A stretch of 37,100 nucleotides of DNA from DATEEW01 sp035273665 (GTDB lineage: Bacteria > Pseudomonadota > Gammaproteobacteria > Burkholderiales > SG8-39): NCBI GenBank assembly GCA_035273665.1, contig DATEOW010000156.1:1-37100 (forward strand), given 5' to 3'. The notes below the pieces were generated by a model. The model did no database searches. It was not told the origin of the DNA and saw only the letters and a list, made by a program, of their open reading frames with translations. The stretch's first letter is position 1. Every line of letters starts with the position of its first letter. This document shows, piece after piece, positions 7,904 to 16,581 of this stretch. Made by a program: the position numbers and the translations under genes.

Positions 7904-9370
7904 TTAAAGACCCAGTTGCTGCCACATGGCGTCGATCCGCTGCTTTACCGCCGCGTCCATTTCGATCGGCCGCCCCCACTCCCTACTTGTCTCGCCCGGC
8001 CACTTATTCGTGGCGTCTATGCCCATCTTCGATCCCAGCCCTGAAACCGGGCTCGCAAAATCGAGATAGTCGATCGGCGTGTTGTCGACCAGCAGCGTAT
8101 CCCGAATCGCATCGACACGGGTAGTCAGTGCCCAAATCACTTCCTTCCAATCTCGCACGTCGACGTCATCGTCGGTCACGACAATGATCTTGGTGTACAT
8201 GAATTGCCGCAGAAAACTCCACACACCGAACATGACGCGCTTCGCGTGTCCGGGATATTGCTTCTTCATGCTGACCACTGCCAAGCGATAGGAACAGCCT
8301 TCAGGCGGCAGATAGAAATCGGTGATTTCAGGAAACTGCTTTTGCAATAGCGGCACAAACACTTCGTTCAGTGCGACGCCAAGCACGGCTGGTTCATCCG
8401 GCGGTTTGCCGGTGTAGGTAGAGTGGTAAATCGGATCGCGCCGCATGGTGATGCGGTCAATCGTGAAAACGGGAAAACGGTCCTGCTCGTTGTAGTAGCC
8501 GGTGTGATCGCCGAATGGCCCCTCCAAGGCGCTCTCGCCCGGATCGATGTGCCCTTCCAGGACGATCTCCGCAGAGGCGGGCACTTGCAGATCGGAGCCG
8601 ATGCATTTCGCCACTTCTGTCCGCCCGCCGCGCAACAAACCGGCGAATTGATATTCCGACAAACTATCGGGCACCGGCGTCACAGCCCCCAATATCGTTG
8701 CGGGATCCGCGCCGAGCGCAACGGCGACCGGAAAAGGCTGTCCTGGATTCGCGTTGCAGTGATCGCGAAAATCCAGCGCGCCTCCGCGATGCGCGAGCCA
8801 GCGCATGATCACTTTATTAGGTGCAATGACTTGCTGGCGATAGATGCCCAGGTTCTGTCGCGTCTTATGGGGACCCCGAGTAATCACTAGCCCCCAGGTG
8901 ATCAAGGGCCCCGCATCGCCGGGCCAGCATGTCTGAATCGGCAGTCGGCCCAAATCCACATCCGCGCCTTCCCACACGATCGCTTGAGCGGGCGCTCCCG
9001 ATACTTCCTTGGGGGCCATATGCATCACTTGCTTCCCGATCGGTAGCCAGCGTTCCCAAACGTCCTTGAAGCCCTTGGGAGGTTCGGGCTCCTTGAGAAA
9101 GGCGAGCAATTTGCCGATGTCACGCAAAGACTCGACGGTCTCAGCACCCATTCCCAGCGCCACGCGCCTCGGCGTGCCAAAAAGATTAGCGAGCACGGGA
9201 ATGCGATGGCCCTTAACATTCTCGAAGAGAAGTGCGGGCCCGCCTGCGCGCAATACGCGATCGCAGATTTCAGTCATTTCGAGGTAGGGCGACACTTCTG
9301 CAGCGATGCGCTTGAGTTCACCGACGCGCTCAAGTTGGTCTAGAAAATCCCGCAGGTCGTGATACTTCAT
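7904..9370 (-). CDS. ubiD: 4-hydroxy-3-polyprenylbenzoate decarboxylase UbiD
   Basis: Prenyl-FMN-dependent decarboxylase that removes the carboxyl group of polyprenyl-4-hydroxybenzoate in ubiquinone synthesis. The 488-residue length is normal. The family segments are visible: MKYHDLRDFL start, GIYRQQVI, the EGPFGDHTGYY motif containing the catalytic-site Glu, and the C-terminal MGIDATNKW. Its cofactor maker UbiX is not in the window. The start codon overlaps the ubiA stop (ATGA), so the two consecutive pathway steps are translationally coupled. Confidence 0.95.
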   Translation of the reverse strand: MKYHDLRDFLDQLERVGELKRIAAEVSPYLEMTEICDRVLRAGGPALLFENVKGHRIPVLANLFGTPRRVALGMGAETVESLRDIGKLLAFLKEPEPPKGFKDVWERWLPIGKQVMHMAPKEVSGAPAQAIVWEGADVDLGRLPIQTCWPGDAGPLITWGLVITRGPHKTRQNLGIYRQQVIAPNKVIMRWLAHRGGALDFRDHCNANPGQPFPVAVALGADPATILGAVTPVPDSLSEYQFAGLLRGGRTEVAKCIGSDLQVPASAEIVLEGHIDPGESALEGPFGDHTGYYNEQDRFPVFTIDRITMRRDPIYHSTYTGKPPDEPAVLGVALNEVFVPLLQKQFPEITDFYLPPEGCSYRLAVVSMKKQYPGHAKRVMFGVWSFLRQFMYTKIIVVTDDDVDVRDWKEVIWALTTRVDAIRDTLLVDNTPIDYLDFASPVSGLGSKMGIDATNKWPGETSREWGRPIEMDAAVKQRIDAMWQQLGL

Positions 9371-10251
9371 CCGTTTTGTCCGGCCATTAGATAGTGCGCG
9401 GCAAGGCCGGCGAATATTGCCGCGCCCACCCAGTTGTTATGTTTGAACGCCTTGAAACACCCGGCAGCATCTCGGTCACGAATGAGTAGGTAGTGGTACG
9501 ACATGAGCGCCGCCGCGGTAGCGAGCCCTGCATAGTATGCCCAGCTCATGTGCAAGTGCAGGCCGACGCCAATGAAGATCGCAAGCATGACGCCATAACA
9601 GAGCATGACGACGGTCACATCGAAACGCCCGAATGTAATGGCCGAAGTCTTGATGCCGATTTTCAGATCGTCTTCGCGATCCACCATGGCGTATTCGGTG
9701 TCGTAAGCGATCGCCCAGAAAATATTCGCCGTCAATAACACCCATGCAAGAGGGGGCACCTGTCCTGTCTGGGCGGCAAAAGCCATTGGGATGCCAAAGC
9801 CGAAAGCGATGCCGAGATACGCCTGCGGGATGGAGAAGAACCGTTTGGTATAGGGATAAGTCGCCGCCAAAAATAGGGCTGCAAAAGAAAGCGCGATGGT
9901 CAGCATGTTGAGAAAGAGTACGAGCGCGAATGCGCAAATCGCAAGCGCGGCCGCAAGCACCAGGGCTTCTTTACGGGATAATTTTCCGGCCGCCAAAGGG
10001 CGATCTTTCGTCCGCTCTACATGAGAGTCAAACCCGGCATCGGCAATATCGTTCAGTACGCATCCTGCGGAGCGCATCAGCACGGTACCCAGCACAAAGA
10101 TGAGGAGAACCATCCAGATCGGCCTCCCGCTCGAAGAAAGCCATAGTGCCCAGAGCGTGGGCCAGAGAAGCAGAAGAATGCCGATGGGCTTGTCGAGCCG
10201 CATCAGTTTTTCGTAAAGGCTGAGCCGATCTTTTAGAGCAGCGACATTCAT
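9367..10251 (-). CDS. ubiA: 4-hydroxybenzoate octaprenyltransferase UbiA
   Basis: Integral membrane prenyltransferase that attaches the polyprenyl tail to 4-hydroxybenzoate, the first committed membrane step of ubiquinone synthesis. The Mg-diphosphate motif NDIADAGFD lies at residues 67-75 and the second Asp-rich motif (DTEYAMVDREDD) at about 183-194, with several hydrophobic helices between and after. The 294-residue length is standard. It is the first gene of the ubiA-ubiD unit. I see no convincing promoter in the gap up to the terminator at 10364. Confidence 0.95.
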   Translation of the reverse strand: MNVAALKDRLSLYEKLMRLDKPIGILLLLWPTLWALWLSSSGRPIWMVLLIFVLGTVLMRSAGCVLNDIADAGFDSHVERTKDRPLAAGKLSRKEALVLAAALAICAFALVLFLNMLTIALSFAALFLAATYPYTKRFFSIPQAYLGIAFGFGIPMAFAAQTGQVPPLAWVLLTANIFWAIAYDTEYAMVDREDDLKIGIKTSAITFGRFDVTVVMLCYGVMLAIFIGVGLHLHMSWAYYAGLATAAALMSYHYLLIRDRDAAGCFKAFKHNNWVGAAIFAGLAAHYLMAGQNG

Positions 10252-10363
10252 GGCGCGCTATTGTGCCGTAAAGCGTCGCGCGAAGGCGCAATAGCGCTTC
10301 AGAACGTATGGGATGCAGGCTGCGCTACTTTCTCAGCGGTATCTCGCCCGAGATGAGCGCAAG

Positions 10364-10389
10364 AAAAAAGGCGCCGCAGCGCCTTTTTT
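10364..10389. terminator. Rho-independent terminator (bidirectional)
   Basis: Perfect 11-bp stem (AAAAAAGGCGC / GCGCCTTTTTT) with a four-base CGCA loop. Read on the minus strand it follows the PhnD-like gene stop by about 20 bases and ends in a run of T, so it terminates that gene before ubiA. It is symmetrical and could also work on the plus strand. Confidence 0.9.
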
Positions 10390-10410
10390 TCGAAACCGAT
10401 GGGATCTTTA

Positions 10411-11232
10411 TTAGATACCGAGCCACTTGGTTAGATCGGCCATCTGTTTCTCGTCGCCGAGGGCATAACCTTTGAATTTCAACCGTTCCAAAATGGCTTG
10501 GCCTTCTTTGGTCGTTTCCAGGCCGAGGAACACAGCACGAATCTTCTCTACGTCTTCTGCAGAGACACTCGGCGCGGCGATGATGTGCTTAATCGGCACA
10601 GGCTTCGACTCGAATAGAATCTTGCCGCCCTTGCTTTGCCAGTCTTTGACCACTGCGCCGGAAGCCGTGGCGCCGATTTCATAAAACCCGTTCTCGAGCA
10701 TAAAGGGAATGCCGTCCTGGAAGCGTGTGGTGCCGAGCTTCACTTCCGAAGCGTCCTTGCCTAGGTCACGCAGCGTGGCGCGCACCATCCATGCGGTAAT
10801 CGAATCCGGATCCGGCATCACCATATTCACGGCCAGCACATCCACCGGTTTGGTAAAAGGCGCGTCGGGCTTCATGAGGAAGCGGGCCTTGTAAGTTTCG
10901 AAGCCTTTGGTGATGGCCACTAATTGATATTTTTGGTCGCGAATAGCGCGCAGGCTGTGATGCGCAGGATGAACATAGGCCAGATCGTAGGTTTTCGCTT
11001 CGAGGTTCTGGCGCAGCTTGACGTAGTTGTCGACGGGCACGACTTTGACCGGGCGCTTGAGCGCCTTGGAAAGCATTTCCCCGATTTCCTTGTAGCGGTC
11101 GCGGGATTCCTGGGGGGTGATACGGTAGGTCACCCCTTCATTGACGGCAAAAATGAATTCGGACTGCTGTGCGGCGACAGGCGCTGCCAGCAGCGTCAGT
11201 GCCAGAAATAGGTGGCGAAATTTGATCATCAT
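10411..11232 (-). CDS. PhnD/SsuA-type ABC transporter substrate-binding protein
   Basis: Periplasmic binding protein of the phosphate/phosphite/phosphonate (PhnD) superfamily. After the signal peptide (hydrophobic core LFLALTLLA, cleavage near PVAAQ) come the family features: FAVNEGV start, RYKEIGEMLSKAL, the YDLAYVHPAHHS segment, PDPDSITAWMVRA and GALHF-like C-terminal lobe segments. I chose the ATG at 11232 because AGGAGG lies 10 bases before it and the signal peptide follows at once; the longer frame to 11328 lacks support. Length is 273. No permease or ATPase gene is adjacent, so the ligand and partner transporter are unknown. Confidence 0.8.
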   Translation of the reverse strand: MMIKFRHLFLALTLLAAPVAAQQSEFIFAVNEGVTYRITPQESRDRYKEIGEMLSKALKRPVKVVPVDNYVKLRQNLEAKTYDLAYVHPAHHSLRAIRDQKYQLVAITKGFETYKARFLMKPDAPFTKPVDVLAVNMVMPDPDSITAWMVRATLRDLGKDASEVKLGTTRFQDGIPFMLENGFYEIGATASGAVVKDWQSKGGKILFESKPVPIKHIIAAPSVSAEDVEKIRAVFLGLETTKEGQAILERLKFKGYALGDEKQMADLTKWLGI

Positions 11233-11242
11233 GGCTCGAAGC

Positions 11243-11248
11243 CCTCCT
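11243..11248 (-). promoter_or_regulatory. Ribosome binding site deciding the PhnD-like start
   Basis: Consensus AGGAGG on the minus strand, 10 bases before the ATG at 11232 (13 before the next ATG at 11229). It argues against the upstream in-frame start at 11328. Confidence 0.7.
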
Positions 11249-11391
11249 GCGAACTGGCGGAAGTATAGGTACGGCGACCCGCCGGACGCAGGGCCTATTT
11301 CACGCCGCGTCAGAGCAATATTGGACAAGTGCTGTTTGGCACAGCCTTTTTACAATCCCCGGTCCTTCAGACCTCCTGCGCTGTAGGACGC

Positions 11392-13446
11392 TCAAGCGCG
11401 TAGCCAAAGTGCGCCACCGGCCAACCAACGGCTGACATGGAATTCGGCAACCTGTTGGTTTGAGGCGAGCAGACTTTCGGCCGCCATCTGCGCGCAATCA
11501 AGGAGTTCCCCGTCTTGCAGCAGGTCGGCGAAACGAAGTAAAGGCACTCCGCTTTGGCGGGCGCCGAGGTACTCTCCGGGCCCCCTTAAGAGCAAATCTT
11601 CTTGGGCGATACGAAAACCATCCGTGTGCTCATAGATGATTTTTAGCCGGGCCCTGGCACTTTCCGATAAAGGCGACTGATACAACAGAATGCAAGCACT
11701 TTGTGCCGCTCCTCGACCTACCCGTCCACGCAATTGATGTAACTGAGCAAGCCCAAAGCGCTCGGCATGCTCAATCACCATCAAAGAAGCGTTCGGCACG
11801 TCGACGCCGACCTCAATAACGGTGGTGGCGACAAGCACCTGCACGTCCCCAGCTTTGAAAGCCGCCATAGTTGCGGCTTTTTCGGCAACAGGTAGACGGC
11901 CATGAACCAGAGCAACTTTCAAATCGCTCAATTCCGCACTGAGCGCCGCATGGGTGTCGATAGCCGTTTGAAGATCGAGCGCTTCGGATTCTTCGATCAG
12001 CGGACACACCCAGTACACCTGCGCGCCGTCCCTGCAGGCCTCTCGAACGCCTGCAATGACCTCTGCACGTCGCGTATCGGCGAGCAATTTGGTCAATACC
12101 GGCGTCCGCCCCGGCGGCAGCTCGTCGATGACCGAGACATCCAAATCGGCGTAGTAGCTCATGGACAATGTGCGCGGAATCGGTGTCGCGCTCATCATGA
12201 GTTGGTGCGGCTGCTCGCCCTTCTGCTGCAAGGCCAAGCGTTGCTTCACGCCGAAGCGATGCTGTTCGTCGACGATGACTAAAGCCAGTTTGGCGAATTC
12301 GACTTTTTCCTGAAATAACGCGTGCGTGCCCACGGCGATCTGCATTTCCCCGCTCCGAATCGCCGCTGCGATCTGTTTTCGTTCCGCATTCTTTTTCGAA
12401 CCGGATAGCCATTCAACGCGCACCCCAAGGGGCGCCAGCCACTCCTCGAATTTGCGAAAGTGTTGGGCCGCAAGTATTTCGGTCGGCGCCATGATCGCTG
12501 CTTGATACCCGGCCTCTAAGGCACGTAGCGCCGCGAGCGCCGCAACAATCGTTTTGCCGCTCCCCACGTCGCCCTGCAAAAGACGATTCATCGGGTGCGG
12601 CTGGCTCAAGTCCTGTTCTATTTCGCGCCACACGCGCTGTTGCGCCCCCGTAAGCCGAAAGGGAAGCCGCTCGAGCAATTGCGCCGAACGCGTGTCGGGC
12701 GCCTTCAACGGAGGCGCTGCCTGCGCACGGCGCGCACGATAATGCATACGCATCGACAATTGTTGTGCGAGCAGTTCGTCGAATTTCATGCGGCGCCACG
12801 CTGGATGCGTGCGCTGTTCCAGTGCAACGCCATCCGCATCGGCAGGCGGGGAATGCAGGTACTCCACCGCTTCCTTGAAGGCCATCAGCTGCAACTCATC
12901 GCGCATCGTTTGCGGCAAGTTATCGCTTAGATCGCATTCGCTGAGCGCGCGCAAGATGAGTTTGCGCAGGGCGGTCTGCGATAAGCCCGCCGTGGTGGGA
13001 TAAACCGGCGTTAGGGATTCCGGTAAGGGCTCGCCTTCAGTCACGATGCGATAGCGCGGATGCACCATCTCGCCGCCAAAGAACCCGGGGCGCACTTCCC
13101 CGAACAAGCGCACAAGTCTGCCTGCGGCGAGCGCCTTCAGCTGGCTCGGATAAAAATTGAGGAAGCGTATGTACAGCAAGCCGCTATCGTCGGCCAGCTT
13201 GCACACCAACTGTCGGCGAGGTCGGTACATGACCTCCGTCGACACGACCTCCGCTTGAATGGCCACCGCCACGCCTGCGCGCGCATCGGCTATACGAGTC
13301 AGCGCGGTTTCATCCTCGTAACGCAACGGCAGATGCAACACAAGATCGAATGGCTTGTGCAAACCGAGCTTTGCAAGCTGCTTCTGGAGGGCCGGCGCAA
13401 GATCACTGAAAGGCGCCTGTTCGCCGCGGGTGGCTTCGTGATTCAA
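11392..13446 (-). CDS. recG: ATP-dependent DNA helicase RecG
   Basis: Branch-migration helicase that processes stalled forks and Holliday junctions. At 684 residues it has the RecG layout: N-terminal wedge/OB domain (LHLPLRYED near residue 40), helicase domain 1 with Walker A GDVGSGKT (292-299) and the RecG-type DEQH box (393-396), and helicase domain 2 with RVGRG and the GPGEYLGARQSG segment. The apparent start is TTG at 13446, overlapping the ridA stop as TTGA. No ATG fits the conserved N-terminus better. The ridA-recG pairing is common in beta- and gammaproteobacteria. Confidence 0.95.
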   Translation of the reverse strand: MNHEATRGEQAPFSDLAPALQKQLAKLGLHKPFDLVLHLPLRYEDETALTRIADARAGVAVAIQAEVVSTEVMYRPRRQLVCKLADDSGLLYIRFLNFYPSQLKALAAGRLVRLFGEVRPGFFGGEMVHPRYRIVTEGEPLPESLTPVYPTTAGLSQTALRKLILRALSECDLSDNLPQTMRDELQLMAFKEAVEYLHSPPADADGVALEQRTHPAWRRMKFDELLAQQLSMRMHYRARRAQAAPPLKAPDTRSAQLLERLPFRLTGAQQRVWREIEQDLSQPHPMNRLLQGDVGSGKTIVAALAALRALEAGYQAAIMAPTEILAAQHFRKFEEWLAPLGVRVEWLSGSKKNAERKQIAAAIRSGEMQIAVGTHALFQEKVEFAKLALVIVDEQHRFGVKQRLALQQKGEQPHQLMMSATPIPRTLSMSYYADLDVSVIDELPPGRTPVLTKLLADTRRAEVIAGVREACRDGAQVYWVCPLIEESEALDLQTAIDTHAALSAELSDLKVALVHGRLPVAEKAATMAAFKAGDVQVLVATTVIEVGVDVPNASLMVIEHAERFGLAQLHQLRGRVGRGAAQSACILLYQSPLSESARARLKIIYEHTDGFRIAQEDLLLRGPGEYLGARQSGVPLLRFADLLQDGELLDCAQMAAESLLASNQQVAEFHVSRWLAGGALWLRA

Positions 13447-13823
13447 GCGAGATAGAGAATCGCGTCGGCTTCCACTAGTGCACCTCGGGGCAAAGCCGAC
13501 ACGCCGACTGCGGCACGGCTCGGATAAGGCTGCGGAAAATAGGTCGCCATGATTTCATTCACTTTGGCGAAGTGCGTCAGATCGGTGAGATAGATCGTCA
13601 CTTTCACTGCTTCGGCCAAAGAACCGTCGGCCGCTTCGGCAACCGCGTGCAAATTGCGGAAGACCCGATGGATCTGCGCTTCAATTCCTTCGACCATTTG
13701 CATGCTCGCCGGGTCCAAACCGATCTGGCCCGAAATATAAACGGTGTCTCCGCAGCGGACCGCCTGACTATAAGTGCCGATAGCGCCGGGCGCGCCGGTG
13801 GTTGTAATGACTGTTTTGCTCAT
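13443..13823 (-). CDS. ridA: RidA family reactive intermediate deaminase
   Basis: YjgF/YER057c/UK114 family; members hydrolyse reactive enamine/imine intermediates released by PLP enzymes such as threonine dehydratase. Trimeric cytosolic protein. Family marks include GAIGTYSQAV, VYISGQIGLD, the YPSRAAVG segment carrying the conserved Arg, and the ALVEADAIL end. I use the ATG at 13823 (126 residues) over the GTG at 13829 because the AAGG site is nine bases from the ATG. It is first in a two-gene unit with recG, and divergent from the TPR gene at 13974. Confidence 0.9.
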   Translation of the reverse strand: MSKTVITTTGAPGAIGTYSQAVRCGDTVYISGQIGLDPASMQMVEGIEAQIHRVFRNLHAVAEAADGSLAEAVKVTIYLTDLTHFAKVNEIMATYFPQPYPSRAAVGVSALPRGALVEADAILYLA

Positions 13824-13973
13824 GACCACTCGCCTTCTCTTTCAGGAGCGAACGCAGGGTCCGCTGTACAGGAATATAATGCCGCATCTCGCAGCGCTGA
13901 AGCGATGCGAGGCCAAGCCCGCATCATAATCAATGCAAAGCAGCGGCGCGGGCTTTGCTGTTGTATCGACCCC

Positions 13974-14306
13974 ATGAGCGCTATTCTCGCCAATCTGCTC
14001 AAGCTCGTCGGCTCCGCGCGCGACGGCGCACTGCTGCGCTATTCTCTGGGCAATGAGTATCTGAAAGCAAAAGATTACGACAACGCCATACTGCATTTGC
14101 GTGAGGCCGTACGATGCGATGCAGATCATTCGGCGTCCTGGAAATTGCTCGGCAAAAGCCTGGCAGAGATCGGACGTCATGAAGAAGCCTTGCAGGCTTA
14201 CGAAGCAGGCATGGCCGTGGCGGAGAAGCGCGGCGATCAGCAGGCGTTAAAGGAAATGCGTGTGTTCGCCAAGCGGCTCGAAAAGGCAATGGGAACGAAA
14301 CCTTGA
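13974..14306 (+). CDS. Small tetratricopeptide-repeat (TPR) protein
   Basis: 110-residue helical protein with about two TPR units: LLRYSLGNEYLKAKDYDNAI and ASWKLLGKSLAEIGRHEEAL, with canonical Gly/Ala/Tyr spacing. No signal peptide is visible, so it is probably cytoplasmic and a protein-binding scaffold. The frame is open far upstream (to 13572), but that extension crosses the ridA gene on the other strand and lacks TPR character, so I place the start at ATG 13974. Its stop overlaps the permease start (TGATG), implying coupled translation. The partner is unknown. Confidence 0.75.
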   Translation: MSAILANLLKLVGSARDGALLRYSLGNEYLKAKDYDNAILHLREAVRCDADHSASWKLLGKSLAEIGRHEEALQAYEAGMAVAEKRGDQQALKEMRVFAKRLEKAMGTKP

Positions 14307-16261
14307 TGCTTCCTTCCTGGCGCCGCCTCGTTTTGGGCAAGCCCCTCGACCCGTTCAACGCCGTCTCCAGACAGCATATTGCCCTTGTCGCCCTTTTTGC
14401 TTGGGTCGGGCTCGGCGCCGATGGGCTGTCTTCCGCTTGTTATGGGCCCGCTGAAGCTTTTCTTGCGCTCGGCGAACATAAGCACCTGGGCCTCTATCTG
14501 GCCGCCCTCACCGCGATCACCGTCTTCATCATCGCGCTGGCCTACAACCAAGTCATCGAACTATTCCCCTCGGGCGGTGGCGGCTACAAAGTCGCCACAC
14601 GACTGCTCGGCCCGCGCGCCGGGGTGGTCTCCGGCAGCGCACTGATTGTCGACTATGTGCTGACCATCACCATTTCGATTGCTGCCGGGATCGACGCGAT
14701 CTTTTCGCTCTTGCCGCCGGTCTTCGGAAATTACAAAGTGTTCACCGGACTGTGCGCCATCGCCCTACTGCTGGTGCTCAATCTGCGCGGCATGAAGGAA
14801 TCGATCCAGGTGCTGCTGCCGATTTTTCTCGGTTTTATCGTCACCCATGTCTGGCTCATTGTTTACGGCATCATCGATCACGCCGAACGCATGCCCGAGC
14901 TGATTCCTCAGACGATTGCCGAGACCCAGGGTTTGGCAGGTGAATTCGGCTGGCTCTTCGTCGTCGCCTTTTTCCTCAAAGCCTATTCCCTCGGGGGCGG
15001 TACCTATACCGGTATCGAAGCGGTCTCGAACAATGTGCAATCTCTCGCCGAGCCGCGCGTGAAAACAGGCAAGTGGACGATGTTTTATATGGCGTTATCG
15101 CTCGCCTTCATGGCGGGCGGCATCATTGTTTTATATCTGCTATGGGATGCGAGCGAAGTACCTGGAAAAACACTTAATGCCGTAACCTTCGGGTCCATCA
15201 TCGATTCCTTCGCATGGAAAAGCGAAGCGGCAAAACACGCTTTGCTGATCGCTGTGTTGGCTTTTGAAGGGGGCTTGCTTTTCGTCGCTGCGAACACCGG
15301 CTATCTCGGCGGCCCGGCGGTGTTGGCCAATATGGCGGCCGACTCCTGGATGCCGCATCAATTCCGCCATCTTTCCAATCGACTCGTGACGCAAAACGGC
15401 GTCATTCTCATGGGCATCGCCGCAGCGGCAATTCTGCTCATGACGGCCGGCGATGTGTCGATGCTCGTCGTGCTCTATAGCATCAACGTATTTCTTACGT
15501 TTTCGCTGTCGCTCGCCGGCTTATCGCGATTCTGGTGGAGTAACCGCGGCGATCTCCGTTGGAAACGGCGTCTTGCGCTGTCATTGACAGGCCTGTTTGT
15601 CTGCGCCGGTATTCTGGCCGTGACGACCATCGAAAAGTTCATGCAAGGCGGTTGGGTGACGCTGGTCATCACCGGTCTGGTCGTCAGCTTGTGCGTGGCG
15701 ATACGGATGCATTACAACGGCACGCGCGCGCAATTGCGCAAAGCGGACGAGCTGTTTGCCGAACAAAACTTCGGCAGCATTGCGAACGCACCCGCGCTCG
15801 ATCCGGATGCGCCCACCGCGGCCTTTATGGTCGGGTCCAGCCGTGGGGGAGCGATGCACGCGGTGCTATGGGTACACCGGCTCTGGCCGGGGCACTACAA
15901 AAATATGCTTTTTCTCAGCGCTCGCGAAGTGGATGCGCGTAGTTATGGCGGTGAAGAGACTTTACAAGCGCTGAAGTCTCGGACGGCACAAGACTTGTGC
16001 TACTACGTCAATCTGAGCAAGAGCCATGGCATCGCATCGAAGTACTACGAAGCCTACGGCACCGACGCCGCCGCCGAGATGATGAAACTGTGCAAGCAGG
16101 TACGCGAGGAGTTTTCCAACGTGGTGTTCTTCACGTCCAAGCTCGTGTTCGAACGGGAGCCTTGGTATATCCGCCTACTGCACAACCAAGTGGCTTACGA
16201 AATGCAACGGCGCCTGCAGCTGGAAGGTATGCAGATGGTGATCCTGCCTATGAAGGTCTAG
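14306..16261 (+). CDS. APC-superfamily permease with C-terminal cytoplasmic domain
   Basis: Large membrane transporter (651 residues) with about twelve hydrophobic helices in the first ~470 residues. The early segment WVGLGADGLSSACYGPAEAF resembles the unwound TM1 substrate site of the amino acid-polyamine-cation superfamily. The last ~180 residues are soluble and contain a segment starting FMVGSSRGGAMHAVLW, reminiscent of the cytoplasmic tails of KUP-like or related carriers. The substrate cannot be read from sequence; amino acids or K+ are the usual options. Start at ATG 14306, overlapping the TPR gene stop by one base. The gene is followed by the small ORF at 16287 and the terminator at 16542. 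Confidence 0.8.
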   Translation: MLPSWRRLVLGKPLDPFNAVSRQHIALVALFAWVGLGADGLSSACYGPAEAFLALGEHKHLGLYLAALTAITVFIIALAYNQVIELFPSGGGGYKVATRLLGPRAGVVSGSALIVDYVLTITISIAAGIDAIFSLLPPVFGNYKVFTGLCAIALLLVLNLRGMKESIQVLLPIFLGFIVTHVWLIVYGIIDHAERMPELIPQTIAETQGLAGEFGWLFVVAFFLKAYSLGGGTYTGIEAVSNNVQSLAEPRVKTGKWTMFYMALSLAFMAGGIIVLYLLWDASEVPGKTLNAVTFGSIIDSFAWKSEAAKHALLIAVLAFEGGLLFVAANTGYLGGPAVLANMAADSWMPHQFRHLSNRLVTQNGVILMGIAAAAILLMTAGDVSMLVVLYSINVFLTFSLSLAGLSRFWWSNRGDLRWKRRLALSLTGLFVCAGILAVTTIEKFMQGGWVTLVITGLVVSLCVAIRMHYNGTRAQLRKADELFAEQNFGSIANAPALDPDAPTAAFMVGSSRGGAMHAVLWVHRLWPGHYKNMLFLSAREVDARSYGGEETLQALKSRTAQDLCYYVNLSKSHGIASKYYEAYGTDAAAEMMKLCKQVREEFSNVVFFTSKLVFEREPWYIRLLHNQVAYEMQRRLQLEGMQMVILPMKV

Positions 16262-16286
16262 ACCGACTCCGCGTTACAGGACTGCC

Positions 16287-16523
16287 GTGAATTACTTCAT
16301 AGCCGGGCGCGGCTGCTACCGAGATACTCACGGCTACTGTTTGGGAATCGATATGAAACAAGCCAGCGACAACTTGCAAACTCGGGCCGAACCGATGGAG
16401 GATTTGTCGGAAACGAAGAACGCGAAAAAATCCCCTTCCCCGCGATCGACCCGCCCCAATGAAGGCCCGGCGACGCAATGGCCCGGACCGCTCGATGCAC
16501 CCTTAAGCTTTTCCGAACGCTGA
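16287..16523 (+). CDS. Possible small hypothetical protein
   Basis: A 78-codon frame starting with GTG, with AGGA five bases upstream, 25 bases after the permease stop and just ahead of the shared terminator. The product is hydrophilic, Pro/Glu/Lys-rich, without membrane segment or recognisable domain; an internal ATG at 16353 would give 56 residues. It may simply be open by chance. It is the only candidate content of the 320-base stretch 16262-16581 apart from the terminator. Confidence 0.3.
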   Translation: MNYFIAGRGCYRDTHGYCLGIDMKQASDNLQTRAEPMEDLSETKNAKKSPSPRSTRPNEGPATQWPGPLDAPLSFSER

Positions 16524-16541
16524 TTCTTTCGCGTTCTAAAA

Positions 16542-16575
16542 AAAGGCCTCGCTGTCTTAAAACGGCGAGGCCTTT
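16542..16575. terminator. Bidirectional rho-independent terminator
   Basis: Perfect 11-bp stem AAAGGCCTCGC / GCGAGGCCTTT around a 12-base loop. On the minus strand it is followed by seven T residues (A-run at 16538-16544), ending the 781-codon gene whose stop is at 16582. On the plus strand the T-rich stretch TTTCTGTTTTT ends the permease transcript. Confidence 0.9.
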
Positions 16576-16581
16576 CTGTTT

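Noticed and set aside
13572..13973. N-terminal extension of the TPR protein
   Set aside because: The extension lies over ridA and its promoter region and lacks TPR character; ATG 13974 is the natural start.
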